NCBI RefSeq assembly: GCF_028476545.1
Contig: NW_026732738.1
Span: 1 to 64,000 of the forward strand
Length of the DNA stretch: 64,000 nt
Direction: 5' to 3'
Source of the DNA: Physella acuta
Lineage: Eukaryota; Mollusca; Gastropoda; Physidae
Of this stretch, positions 10,240 to 21,721 are shown piece by piece. Below the pieces are notes generated by a model. It did no database searches. It saw nothing but the letters and a program-made list of their open reading frames with translations, and was not told the DNA's origin. Positions within the stretch are counted from its first letter, which is position 1, and each line of letters begins with the position of its first letter. Made by a program: the position numbers and the translations under genes.

Positions 10240-13200
10240 TTTGCTCAGCTCAGTGTTGTGGTTGTAGGGTTTGATCACTTCTACCATAGCTCTAGCAGGT
10301 CACTGTTCAGTGTTGTGGTTGTAGGGTTTGATCATTTCTACCATAGCTCTAGCAGGTCACTGTTCAGTGTTGTGGTTGTAGGGTTTGATCACTTCTACCA
10401 TTGCTCTAGCATGTCACTGTTCAGTGTTGTGGTTGTAGGGTTTGATCATTTCTACCATAGCTCTAGCAGGTCACTGTTCAGTGTTGTGGTTGTAGGGTTT
10501 GATCATTTCTACCATAGCTCTAGCAGGTCACAGTTCAGTGTTGTGGTTGTAGGGTTTGATCATTTCTACCATAGCTCTAGCAGGTCACTGTTCAGTGTTG
10601 TGGTTGTAGGGTTTGATCACTTCTACCATAGCTCTAGCAGGTCACAGTTCAGTGTTGTGGTTGTAGGGTTTGATCACTTCTACCATAGCTCTAGCAGGTC
10701 ACTGTTCAGTGTTGTGGTTGTAGGGTTTGATCATTTCTACCATAGCTCTAGCAGGTCACTGTTCAGTGTTGTGGTTGTAGGGTTTGATCATTTCTACCAT
10801 AGCTCTAGCAGGTCACTGTTCAGTGTTGTGGTTGTAGGGTTTGATCACTTCTACCATAGCTCTAGCAGGTCACTGTTCAGTGTTGTGGTTGTAGGGTTTG
10901 ATCATTTCTACCATAGCTCTAGCAGGTCACTGTTCAGTGTTGTGGTTGTAGGGTTTGATCATTTCTACCATAGCTCTAGCAGGTCACTGTTCAGTGTTGT
11001 GGTTGTAGGGTTTGATCACTTCTACCATAGCTCTAGCAGGTCACTGTTCAGTGTTGTGGTTGTAGGGTTTGATCACTTCTACCATAGCTCTAGCAGGTCA
11101 CTGTTCAGTGTTGTGGTTGTAGGGTTTGATCATTTCTACCATAGCTCTAGCAGGTCACTGTTCAGTGTTGTGGTTGTAGGGTTTGATCACTTCTACCATA
11201 GCTCTAGCAGGTCACTGTTCAGTGTTGTGGTTGTAGGGTTTGATCATTTCTACCATAGCTCTAGCAGGTCACAGTTCAGTGTTGTGGTTGTAGGGTTTGA
11301 TCACTTCTACCATAGCTCTAGCATGTCACAGTTCAGTGTTGTGGTTGTAGGGTTTGATCACTTCTACCATAGCTCTAGCAGGTCACTGTTCAGTGTTGTG
11401 GTTGTAGGGTTTGATCACTTCTACCATAGCTCTAGCAGGTCACTGTTCAGTGTTGTGGTTGTAGGGTTTGATCATTTCTACCATAGCTCTAGCAGGTCAC
11501 TGTTCAGTGTTGTGGTTGTAGGGTTTGATCATTTCTACCATAGCTCTAGCAGGTCACTGTTCAGTGTTGTGGTTGTAGGGTTTGATCACTTCTACCATAG
11601 CTCTAGCAGGTCACTGTTCAGTGTTGTGGTTGTAGGGTTTGATCACTTCTACCATAGCTCTAGCAGGTCACTGTTCAGTGTTGTGGTTGTAGGGTTTGAT
11701 CACTTCTACCATAGCTCTAGCAGGTCACTGTTCAGTGTTGTGGTTGTAGGGTTTGATCACTTCTACCATAGCTCTAGCAGGTCACTGTTCAGTGTTGTGG
11801 TTGTAGGGTTTGATCACTTCTACCATAGCTCTAGCAGGTCACTGTTCAGTGTTGTGGTTGTAGGGTTTGATCACTTCTACCATAGCTCTAGCATGTCACT
11901 GTTCAGTGTTGTGGTTGTAGGGTTTGATCATTTCTACCATAGCTCTAGCATGTCACTGTTCAGTGTTGTGGTTGCAGGGTTTGATCACTTCTACCATTGC
12001 TCTAGCAGGTCACTGTTCAGTGTTGTGGTTGTAGGGTTTGATCACTTCTACCATAGCTCTAGCAGGTCACAGTTCAGTGTTGTGGTTGTAGGGTTTGATC
12101 ACTTCTACCATAGCTCTAGCAGGTCACTGTTCAGTGTTGTGGTTGTAGGGTTTGATCACTTCTACCATAGCTCTAGCAGGTCACTGTTCAGTGTTGTGGT
12201 TGTAGGGTTTGATCATTTCTACCATAGCTCTAGCAGGTCACTGTTCAGTGTTGTGGTTGTAGGGTTTGATCATTTCTACCATTGCTCTAGCAGGTCACTG
12301 TTCAGTGTTGTGGTTGTAGGGTTTGATCATTTCTACCATAGCTCTAGCAGGTCACTGTTCAGTGTTGTGGTTGTAGGGTTTGATCATTTCTACCATAGCT
12401 CTAGCAGGTCACTGTTCAGTGTTGTGGTTGCAGGGTTTGATCACTTCTACCATAGCTCTAGCATGTCACTGTTCAGTGTTGTGGTTGTAGGGTTTGATCA
12501 CTTCTACCATTGCTCTAGCAGGTCACTGTTCAGTGTTGTGGTTGTAGGGTTTGATCATTTCTACCATAGCTCTAGCAGGTCACTGTTCAGTGTTGTGGTT
12601 GTAGGGTTTGATCATTTCTACCATAGCTCTAGCAGGTCACTGTTCAGTGTTGTGGTTGTAGGGTTTGATCACTTCTACCATAGCTCTAGCAGGTCACTGT
12701 TCAGTGTTGTGGTTGTAGGGTTTGATCATTTCTACCATAGCTCTAGCAGGTCACTGTTCAGTGTTGTGGTTGTAGGGTTTGATCATTTCTACCATAGCTC
12801 TAGCAGGTCACTGTTCAGTGTTGTGGTTGCAGGGTTTGATCATTTCTACCATAGCTCTAGCAGGTCACAGTTCAGTGTTGTGGTTGCAGGGTTTGATCAT
12901 TTCTACCATAGCTCTAGCAGGTCACAGTTCAGTGTTGTGGTTGTAGGGTTTGATCATTTCTACCATAGCTCTAGCATGTCACTGTTCAGTGTTGTGGTTG
13001 TAGGGTTTGATCACTTCTACCATAGCTCTAGCAGGTCACTGTTCAGTGTTGTGGTTGCAGGGTTTGATCACTTCTACCATAGCTCTAGCAGGTCACAGTT
13101 CAGTGTTGTGGTTGTAGGGTTTGATCATTTCTACCATAGCTCTAGCAGGTCACAGTTCAGTGTTGTGGTTGCAGGGTTTGATCACTTCTACCATAGCTCT

Positions 13201-13388
13201 AGCAGGTCACAGTTCAGTGTTGTGGTTGTAGGGTTTGATCATTTCTACCATAGCTCTAGCAGGTCACAGTTCAGTGTTGTGGTTGTAGGGTTTGATCATT
13301 TCTACCATAGCTCTAGCAGGTCACTGTTCAGTGTTGTGGTTGCAGGGTTTGATCATTTCTACCATTGCTCTAGCAGGTCACTGTTGGT
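10240..13388. repeat. 57-bp satellite, about 55 copies
   Basis: A tandem array of a 57-bp unit containing GTTCAGTGTTGTGGTTGTAG, GGTTTGATCA, TTCTACCATAGCTCTAGCA and GGTCACT. Variation is confined to five recurrent bi-allelic sites (CAC/CAT, AGC/TGC, AGG/ATG, CTG/CAG, GTA/GCA in the open frame). Four of the five are amino-acid changing, so the 1,077-codon open frame it creates shows no sign of protein constraint. The unit length divisible by 3 explains the open frame. Confidence 0.97.
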
Positions 13389-13957
13389 ACTAAGTGGGCA
13401 GATTGTTTTCTTCTTCTCCAGGGGCAGTGTGTGTACTTGAGCCCATAGAGTAAAGATGGTCAGTGATGTCTGCGGACATCAGTTCCTGTTTTCAAATATC
13501 TCTGTAGTACAGCAAGGGTCATCACTTGGATCTGGTACAATTGATGACCTGTGGGATTTGTCTGTTAAGCATGCGGCAGATGCAAACATGCCAACGCATT
13601 CTTCTGCCTATTAGCAATCCCTGCTCAGTGACTTGTTTCAAGATGTCCTGGTTTGATACATGGTCTTCTCATGAGATTTCCAGGATTCATTGTAATTGTA
13701 GGCAGCGCTTGTGAGCTTTCTGGGCAGATGAAGAGATACCCATACACCATGATCCCTCTCTCAACCTAGTCTGTATCAGTATGGTCCTAATGAATACTAG
13801 TCAAAACATTGGGTACCAGTTCAGTTTCAGAAGCTACTGAAGAGAAGCCAGTGTTGGTAATCCAATCGCCTACGGGGCTCCACTCCGTAATTTTTCTCAA
13901 GGCTTACTCCTGAAGCCGTATCTGTCAGAAACTCATGACTCATAGTATAAGTATACC
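13389..13957. other. Flank of the 57-bp satellite, unidentified
   Basis: No gene is supported. The stretch 13500-13900 is less AT-rich than its surroundings and may be an old non-LTR retrotransposon fragment, but I could not place it in a family. Confidence 0.35.
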
Positions 13958-14509
13958 GGTAATCTATCGTTTTGGGTACGTAAAATCGCCTGTGGCTATT
14001 AATGTACGAAAACGTTACCTCATTGTCAAGGCTTTAATAGAAGTATATTGTCATATGTTTGTGTCAAATATTATAGATAAATGAATAATAAACCTAAATC
14101 AATGGCTAAATATATCGATATAGGCCAGAAATTAACTTTAAACAGCAGTGTCTGAGAGCAAGATTTGCTATATAAACAGCAGCCATTTGTAAAATAGAGT
14201 GGCTTCCGCCTGAATCTCGCGCTATAAGCTTATAAAAATAAAACTTAAACAAGATGGCTGCTATAGTAAATGAGCATGGTTGCATCTGTTGGAAACATCG
14301 CTAGTCTTCATTTATTACGGAAAAAGTTTAATTCAATTGTTTAAAAACAGGTACATAAATTAAACAAAGAAACAATTTTGATGAATTTTGTATTTTAAAA
14401 AACATAAATCCTCCTCAAAATGTGAAATAATTATTAAAATTTAAGGAGTCACCTGTTTTTCACATTACAAGTCGCGGGCGATTTTACGTACCCAAAACGA
14501 TAGATTACC
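13958..14509. mobile_element. 552-bp MITE with GGTAATCTATCG ends
   Basis: Terminal inverted repeats of about 33 bp, beginning GGTAATCTATCGTTTTGGGT on the left, with the exact complement at 14477-14509. The flanks hold an imperfect direct repeat (AGTATAAGTATACC left, AGTATTGAGTATACC right), so the exact target duplication is unclear. There is no coding capacity. It shares its first 16 bases with the 3.4-kb element at 17507-20878, so the two belong to one family. Confidence 0.85.
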
Positions 14510-15447
14510 AGTATTGAGTATACCATTACCAAGTATCCACCATCTCTCCATCACCCTCCACCTGTTAGTAACTAACTAAACTAAAACTATGCCATTTTTT
14601 TTTTTTTTGCCATGGTAAAACTAAAACTAAACTTAACTAATAACTATAACTAAACTTTAACACTCACACTAAAATTAACTTTAAAAAAAATCATGGTATG
14701 AATGGAGGCGAGCGAGTTGACGAGATTCCTTCCATAATATTGTTGACATGGAATAAAAACGTGCTTTTTAGATTTAGACCGTAAAAAAAAATAAAAAATA
14801 AAAACTTAAGCCTAAAATTAATTTAGAAATTTTATATTTTTAGAATAAATGCTATAAAAGTTGCAAATCCAGAGAACTTGAAAATAATTTGTTGAGTTTA
14901 AGGCTACATTTCTATTTATTTTCATCAAGCCTAAGTTAAAACCGGATGTTTCACTTTCGTAAGACAAATATTGATTGGCTGTACAGTAACTTAGTGATCG
15001 ATAACTATTTGTTTACAAAACTTTGCAGATCAAGTTTTTAAATAACAATGCAAATTAAAAACCCCATGACCTAGTTTTCTATTTTTAGCTTAAACTTACA
15101 ATGTGTACAATAAAATCAATGTCGGCCTATCCAATAGCAGGATGCCATTGTTTATGTCGCCATTACACGTGAAAACCAAATTGTTTTGGCTTGTTTTTAA
15201 ATTTTCAATTAGTTACCGAAAATTTTTAAAACATCAAATAGACCCAATCTTTAGTAAAGTGACATAAGTCCGAAATAAACCAGACAGACAGGATTTTATA
15301 ACCATATTATATTATTAATTGTAACTACGCCGTGCCTGATTTTTAAACTAATTTATACACCTCTCAAATACCTTTGAGAGTTTTCTCGCTCGTGTCCATT
15401 CCAACAACAAAACAAATGATGATGATATGATGCCAAATACTATATTT
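14510..15447. other. AT-rich intergenic DNA
   Basis: No gene recognised. It contains short A/T tracts and a run of TAACTAAACT-like microsatellite at about 14570-14680. Confidence 0.5.
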
Positions 15448-16053
15448 GGTAAAATCACGATATAGCGTCGGAAATTATTGGGTAATGTTCGTTGAGTTTC
15501 GGTAACATTCGTTACTGTAAACCATAGTTTATTTGACCGTTGGAAAAAAAATAAAGTCAAGTGCATTAAATTAATGTTTTAACTTAATTTAATGTTTAAC
15601 TGACAAAATTAGCAACAATTAGTAAATCTAAATATTATTAATAAAGTCGAGTGTAGTAATTAATGTTTTTTTAAGAAAAACAGAAAAAACCTGCAGAAGA
15701 TTTGCGACAACCAGCTCTAGTTCTATTAGTAAAATAAGACGATTAGATTTACTAAAGTTAAAAGTAGTAAGAAGAACTAGAATAATGTTTAGTAGCAGCA
15801 ATAATTAGCACATACACTTAAAATAATTAGAAATACAAAATAATTAGCAAAACAGTATTTAAAATGCAACTAAAATCAATCCTTGCACATTTTTAAACAT
15901 AATGTATTAAAAATAATATGGCGGCAAATAAATGATGGTTTACAGTATTTCCGGTGGTTTCCGGAACGGCTCGACACCGAACGCCATGGTTTTATTGTTT
16001 TTTACTGCTGTACAGTTCCGGAATAATAACCGACGCTATATCGTGATTTTACC
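15448..16053. mobile_element. 606-bp MITE with GGTAAAATCACG ends
   Basis: Inverted ends begin GGTAAAATCACGATATAGCG and stay identical for 24 bp. The exact 8-bp direct repeat CTATATTT flanks the element at 15440-15447 and 16054-16061, which is a clean target-site duplication. There is no transposase. The GGTA...TACC ends and the 8-bp duplication link it to the other three elements in this cluster. Confidence 0.9.
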
Positions 16054-16752
16054 CTATATTTATTATTTAATTATTAACTAAATAACTAAAGAACTAAGAA
16101 ATGAATTCTAACCAAAATATTAATTCATTGCCCATAGGCGTGTAGAATGTAGATCTAGATCTATGTCTATGTGCGTGTACTATTGTGTTATTTTAGGCAA
16201 AGCTTGTATTCTAAGAATTTAAAAGTAACACGTCATGTTAGTAGAGCCTAACACTTTTTTGTTGTTATTTGAAACCGAAACAAGACATTGACTGAAGTTT
16301 ACGTTTGGTCGAGAGAAAACTTTTACGACAACAGAAAATTTGCGACTTTGATTCTGTTATTATCAGATGGTTACTTTCTATTGGTTGATTTCGTTCCGAG
16401 TTCAAATTTTGAAACCAACATAAACAAAGTTGAAAGTTTACAAACCTTGCCGACATTTATTAATTCAAATAATCAAATATGTAAGTTTTAGGATAATATT
16501 TAGATTCTAGATCTAGTTGTGAAGTCTAATTATCTAAATATAAACTGTTTGTGTGAATGTTTAAGGTATCGATTTAGACTAGAATCTAGATCAGATATAA
16601 AAATCTAAACTCCTAAACACACCGTCACGCCGACGCCTAGAATTCTAGATCTAGATTCTAGATAGATCTAGCTAGATCTATCCAATCGGTATCGGCACAA
16701 CACTAATAATATTTGTAGGTCTAGATCTAGATCTATATCATAGATCTATATA
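16054..16752. other. AT-rich DNA with AGATCT/CTAGAT microsatellite-like sequence
   Basis: No gene supported. There are repeated CTAGATCTAGATCT motifs at about 16150, 16510 and 16640-16750. Similar motif-rich DNA recurs at 46.0-46.9 kb. Confidence 0.5.
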
Positions 16753-16761
16753 TGATCGGTA

Positions 16762-17501
16762 GGTAAAACTCCATTTTAACGTATTTTATTCCCCCGCTTC
16801 ACGTTCACCTCCAGTTGAGCGTATTTTATTATAAACACAACCGTAACACACTAAAACGTTAGGGAAACACTAGAGTATATCTACTTATTTTTTTATGAAT
16901 GTTATTTTTAATTAGAAAAGGTAAAAAAAAAACAACATAAAAAAGCATTAGAACTGTTCCAATTAAATATCGTGTGACTGTCAGCGGGAGAAAAATCCTT
17001 ACACGATCGCGGGTTCACCGTGAGTTCACATTGACTTTAATTATTAATAATTATCAGCATACGTCATAGCTCGGACAATAGCTGTTTGAAATTATGTTGG
17101 CCTCAGTTTTGGGGTCATTGTAAGTTCGTAAATGTTTATTTATAGTATCATGCCTGGGAGATACTTGTAACAATACAAACTTAAACCGTCTTGCAATTGA
17201 CGTGAGTTACGTTTCGTTTACGTACTTCACCCATTGCCATGAAAATTCTAACTGACAAACATAGCACATTCAATATTCTAAATTTGGATTTTTCTCAAAT
17301 TTTGTAAATTATCAAAATCTAAAACAAAGTCATTCTCTTTGTTTTTTTATTCATTTGTTAAAACAAAAATACAATACAAATAAATAAATCGTGTTTTCCT
17401 AATGTTTTGGTGTGTTTCGGTTATTATAATTATTATAAAATACGCTCAAATGGAGGTAAACAAACAGCGGAGAATAAAATACGCTAAAATGGAGTTTTAC
17501 C
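16762..17501. mobile_element. 740-bp MITE inserted into the end of another element
   Basis: The ends begin GGTAAAACTCCATTTTAACG on the left, with the near-complement at the right, and a second inverted block (CCTCCAGTTGAGCGTATTTT against its near-complement) lies further in. The 9-bp direct repeat TGATCGGTA flanks it at 16753-16761 and 17502-17510. The target included the first four bases of the element starting at 17507, so this insertion is the younger one. Target size and long TIRs suggest a Mutator-like (MULE) origin; this is inference. Confidence 0.9.
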
Positions 17502-17506
17502 TGATC

Positions 17507-20500
17507 GGTAATCTATCGTTTTAGCGTAATCAATTCGGTCGCCACTAGTAATGTAGGGATAAGGTAACTAATAAATATATGGCTTAAATATGAATATATT
17601 TTAGTATATTCTACTAAAATACTAAAGATAATTGAATATTAAACCACATTTAAAGGTTAAATCAATAAAAATGTCTTGAAATTAAGGTTTAACAACGATG
17701 TTCCAGATACTAAAATTGCTATTAAAAACAGCGGCCATCTTAAGAAAATATTATTTTGAGTCATTTCCCTTTCATTTCTATTTGTATAGAAATGTATTGA
17801 TGTTTGCTATTAAATACGTTTGTCTTGTGTTTAAATACAAAGCATGCGTTGTTTTTTTTTCTGACCTTTAAACAATTTAATTGACTGACAATAAACATCA
17901 GTTCTAGAATTATTATTATGAGATGCAATTTTATACATTAAAAAACTCCCTATTTTTATAGAGCTACCACTACATATCTAATGTTTATTTAAATATTAGT
18001 TTGAGTTAATTGTTATTGCTTGTGTTATTGTTTGTTTGCTATTTTCATGCTTTTTTCCTTTAATTAGTGATTTAATCATAAATGACTTCACGTTTTTTTT
18101 ACCTCTCTTCACCTTAAACCCCCCACCCCTCCCCCCATTTTCGCCGTCACGAAATAGTCATAATGTCGAACATTACCTTTTTGCCCTGCCTGTTAAGTTA
18201 AGCCATAATTCAAACGAAAAAGAATTTTTTCGGCCTTTTTGTATTAGGCGAAATACATAATGTTTCACGTTTCTTACCCCTCCCCTTTCCCGCGTAAAAC
18301 GTCGTCTCAAAATCAGTTACTCCACCCCTTAAGTGCGTGATGTCATTTATGGTAGAAGTCGTCCTAACCTCCAATACACATTTTGAACAACCTTTGTTGT
18401 CAAAATGTTGATACCAAATACCCAAAATGAGTTATATGGGGTTGTCCATAAACGATGTCACATATGCTATTCTAATGTGACGTCAATTTACGCAGGACTG
18501 CAATTTATGACCTATAATGAAGGGGTGATCGGGGGGGGGGGGGGATGAGTGACGTCAATTACAGAAGACTTCTATAAAGCTGTGCTCAATGAAAATGAGG
18601 AACATAAAGCGTTCGTTTTCATGCATACCTTTGCTCATAACGAATGATCATAACTATTGCAAGCCTGTTGTCTTTAGAGGTGTAAACAACCTCAGCACAT
18701 CATCCCCGCCAAAAAGGGCCTGCCACTAAATGCCTACCGGCGAAAATAGGCCGCACTACATTGACTCCAAATGAAATAACTTCTGACAATAAGACTCAAA
18801 CCAACTAGCTCCTGGCAACGATATTCGACAAGAATCCAAGTCAATTATTGGCTTGCAGGTAAAATTGGACAAAACAGAAGTTTCGCGACATGGGGCATAA
18901 CAAAAGATCAACCCTTAATACGACAACAGCTAATGTAAAAAGCCAGAGCTCAGTATAGGCTTGAGTTTAATATAGAAATAGTGTTAGCAGTGGATGGTGC
19001 ATTAGGAATACGGCAGTCGGCTAAACGCCCGAGTCCGACGATGTCTGAACATCAAGTTTGTCTTTTATGAAGTGCGGAGCACCTTTAAGAGCTGAGCTTG
19101 GGGAGGGGGAGGGGGTCCCTGTTGACACCACCACTAGCGCTGCTTATGTCCACATATCAATCACAAGTTTTGCGTGGAGCTTAATGGACAGACGAAGTTT
19201 ATATGTGGGACCGGGAGTCTAAATGTATTTACGGAAGCCGCTGTGTCACAGGCATTTTACAGCCGATCGTCTCAGGGCAGCAGGTTGCAGAAATTAAAAG
19301 CACGTGAATTCGTATAGTAGAGGGAGAACATCGTGCCTCTGTAATAAATTAAACACCAATATAATTTACCGTACTAAAGTCATTTAGATCTATTCGTCAG
19401 ACTAAACGTCGCTAAAGTCTCAACGCAATACTGCCTGTTTTGACTTTTTTAATTACGCGGTATCTCTTTCTTTAACATTAGCCTAATGACAAATGACGTC
19501 ACGCGCGCCGAGAACTTGGTGACGTTGTGCTTAGTGGGGGATGAAACGGCGGGGTCGAGAAAAATGACGAATTTCTTTTTTTAAACAGACGAATAAGTGA
19601 TAGATTCTAATTTTCCTACGAACTATAGGTTGATCTAGTTTTTTTTTCTAGGGGGAGATATCACTACATAGTGGGTGTTTTTTGTTTTTGTAATAAAGGA
19701 TGGTGGGGATGGGTAAACATCGACTATTGAACAAATAAAAAAACTGATGAAAGCAGAAGGCAAAGAAAAAAACCCATGTGGTATTCAGATGTAACTAATT
19801 AAAATTTAAAACTATTTTTATAAACACAATAATCTTAATTCAGAAAAAGTGTAGGCCAAAGACTAATGTCCACAGACAAAATAAACAACTAGGCTTAAAT
19901 GGATCACCCATAAACAGTGCCGGCGCCAGGTTATTTAGTTAATAAAAGCGCCCCCCCCCCCCCCCTCTGCAATTTTTTTCATGCCCCCGTATTATCAGAG
20001 GCGTAGCGACCCTTCCCGGCTCCCGGGGACAAGCTTACGATTTGTACCCCCCCTCAAACTTTCAATTTGTTTTTCCAACCCATTTTGGCGCCCCCCCCCC
20101 CCCCCCCCCCCCCCGTCCCCGCCTACGGACAGCACCCTAGGCGACAGCCTAGTTCGCATTATAGGTAGCGCCGGTCCTGTCCATAAATGACGTCATACTT
20201 TTCCCGATGAATTCCCTTTCCCCCAATCGTCACTAAAAGCAAAATGATGATTTAATATCATATCGCAGTTCTACTATACCCGAACGCGTAATCACAATTT
20301 CTAACGAAAACGAATATATTCTTCATCATTTTTAAAAAAAAAAATATTTTACCCCGTCCCATATTTTGAGTCCAACGTCATTTATGAAGAATATGGACGA
20401 CCTAATAATTGACAAGTTCATCAGTACAAAAGGGTTTAATAAATGATGGACCTCCCAAAAGGTTTTGAGATCTTGGATGTACATACATACATAGCCTTCA

Positions 20501-20878
20501 TTTCAATTGAAATTAAAGATAAGAATATGGCCCTCTGCCCTACTTATATTAAACAAGACAACTATGTATATTCAACAACAAAGTCAACACAATACACATA
20601 CGAATAGACATTTGTATCAAGGGAAACTACTCTAAATTTTATTTGGAAAGATGGCCGCTGTTTTTATCTACTAATATTTATCTCAAAGACCTAGTTTAAA
20701 GTTAGTTTCATGATATTTTAAATTGTTTTGGTCACTGATTGTTATTTTTAATCAATTATCTGTTATATTTTGTAAAATTTGACTTAAATATACTTATTTA
20801 AACAAATATATTCATCAGTTACCTCTCCCGCACATTACTACTGCAGCCGAATTGATTACGCTAAAACGATAGATTACC
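17507..20878. mobile_element. 3.4-kb non-autonomous TIR element, nested insertions inside
   Basis: Left end GGTAATCTATCGTTTTAGCG, with its exact complement at the right end (TIR about 33 bp). Imperfect inverted similarity continues inward for roughly 200 bp: AACAGCGGCCATCTT near 17728 against AAGATGGCCGCTGTTTTT near 20648. A 7-bp direct repeat TATGATC flanks it; the left copy precedes the 740-bp insertion at 16750-16757. No transposase frame exists. The interior holds other repeats, including fragments of a TGACGTCA-containing element at about 18330, 18440 and 20185 and a hAT-like insertion at 19915-20179. Confidence 0.85.
19915..20179. mobile_element. hAT-like MITE with poly-C interior
   Basis: The ends CAGTGCCGGCGCCA and TAGCGCCGGTCCTG are imperfect inverted repeats. 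The flanking octamers CCCATAAA (19907-19914) and TCCATAAA (20180-20187) match at 7 of 8 positions, as expected of a hAT target duplication. Inside, from about 19996, is a fragment starting CAGAGGCGTAGCGACCC that resembles the MITE at 49723-50042. Confidence 0.75.
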
Positions 20879-21069
20879 TATGATCTAGATAGACTATAAT
20901 AGATTCTTAGACTTGGATATCAAATTATTTTAAAGTTAACATTAAGCTAGATCTAGCTAGATCTAAATAAATTAATATTGGCCCATAATATATTTTTCAG
21001 GTAATTACAGATTCTGTGTTAAAAGTTCTGAATTTTAAAAGGTGGCATGCTGTAAGTAATAAATAAGTA
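20879..21069 (+). promoter_or_regulatory. ASPM 5' flank/5'-UTR
   Basis: Only about 190 bp separate the 3.4-kb transposable element from the ASPM start codon, so the proximal promoter or 5'-UTR of ASPM must lie in this short AT-rich stretch, inside the element, or in an upstream non-coding exon. A TTTTTCAG at about 20993-21000 could be an acceptor for a 5'-UTR exon. No TATA box is convincing. Confidence 0.4.
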
Positions 21070-21721
21070 ATGGCTTACCAAGCAGCAGAACCTCCAGGCA
21101 CACCATCTCGCCGCTCAAGAAGGTCATGGTTTGATGCTCCTCCTCTCACAACTTTAGATCCACCCACTTTAGAAAGGACAGATTTAAAAGCTAAAAGACG
21201 GAGTAATGATTCCATTGAAACTCTTATTTTGACCCATTTCACCAACCCTCCAAGGATCAGCTTTGGAAAGATTTTAGTGGGGAAGACTAAGCTGAGAACC
21301 CTACTTCTCAGGAACCCTCATGACTATGAACAAGAAGTCATTGTGGAAAGATTTCCTTTCAAAAAGAAGTTCATGGTTAATCAGACTAGGCAAGTGTAAA
21401 CAAATCAATATTGGTCTTAAAAAGTTAATCTCTATTGTAATAAATAAACAAATTAATGTAAATAACTCAAGTAGCTGAATACTTAGATCTTAGTTGTGTA
21501 GTTTAAGTTACTTAATAATGTTGACTATTTCAAACAACTAGTATTTTGTATTTTAAAGATTTACTGTGGCACCAGAGGAAATATTTAGCCTTGAAATTAC
21601 ATGGACTCCTGATGAAGATGGAGGCTTCAGAGAGATGATTCAATTTCACATCAATGAGTGCTACAGGCTCCAGGCTTTCATGTTTGGTACTGCAGAGAAA
21701 CCCAAGCCTCAAAGAAAGATG
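21070..21721 (+). other. ASPM: ASPM exons 1-2: N-terminal ASH domain
   Basis: Exon 1 encodes a Pro/Arg/Ser-rich start, then [20 protein letters not shown], the typical opening of an ASH (ASPM-SPD-2-Hydin) domain. Exon 2 completes it with [21 protein letters not shown]. Joining 21389 to 21559 restores the family pattern, which forces a GC donor (AG/GCAAGT) for intron 1. ASH domains are known in centrosomal and ciliary proteins. The start ATG at 21070 follows in-frame stops closely. Confidence 0.93.

Noticed and set aside
10207-13440. 1,077-aa repetitive protein
   Set aside because: It is the 57-bp satellite read in the one frame without stops. Four of its five variable codon sites are amino-acid changing and there is no domain or gene structure.
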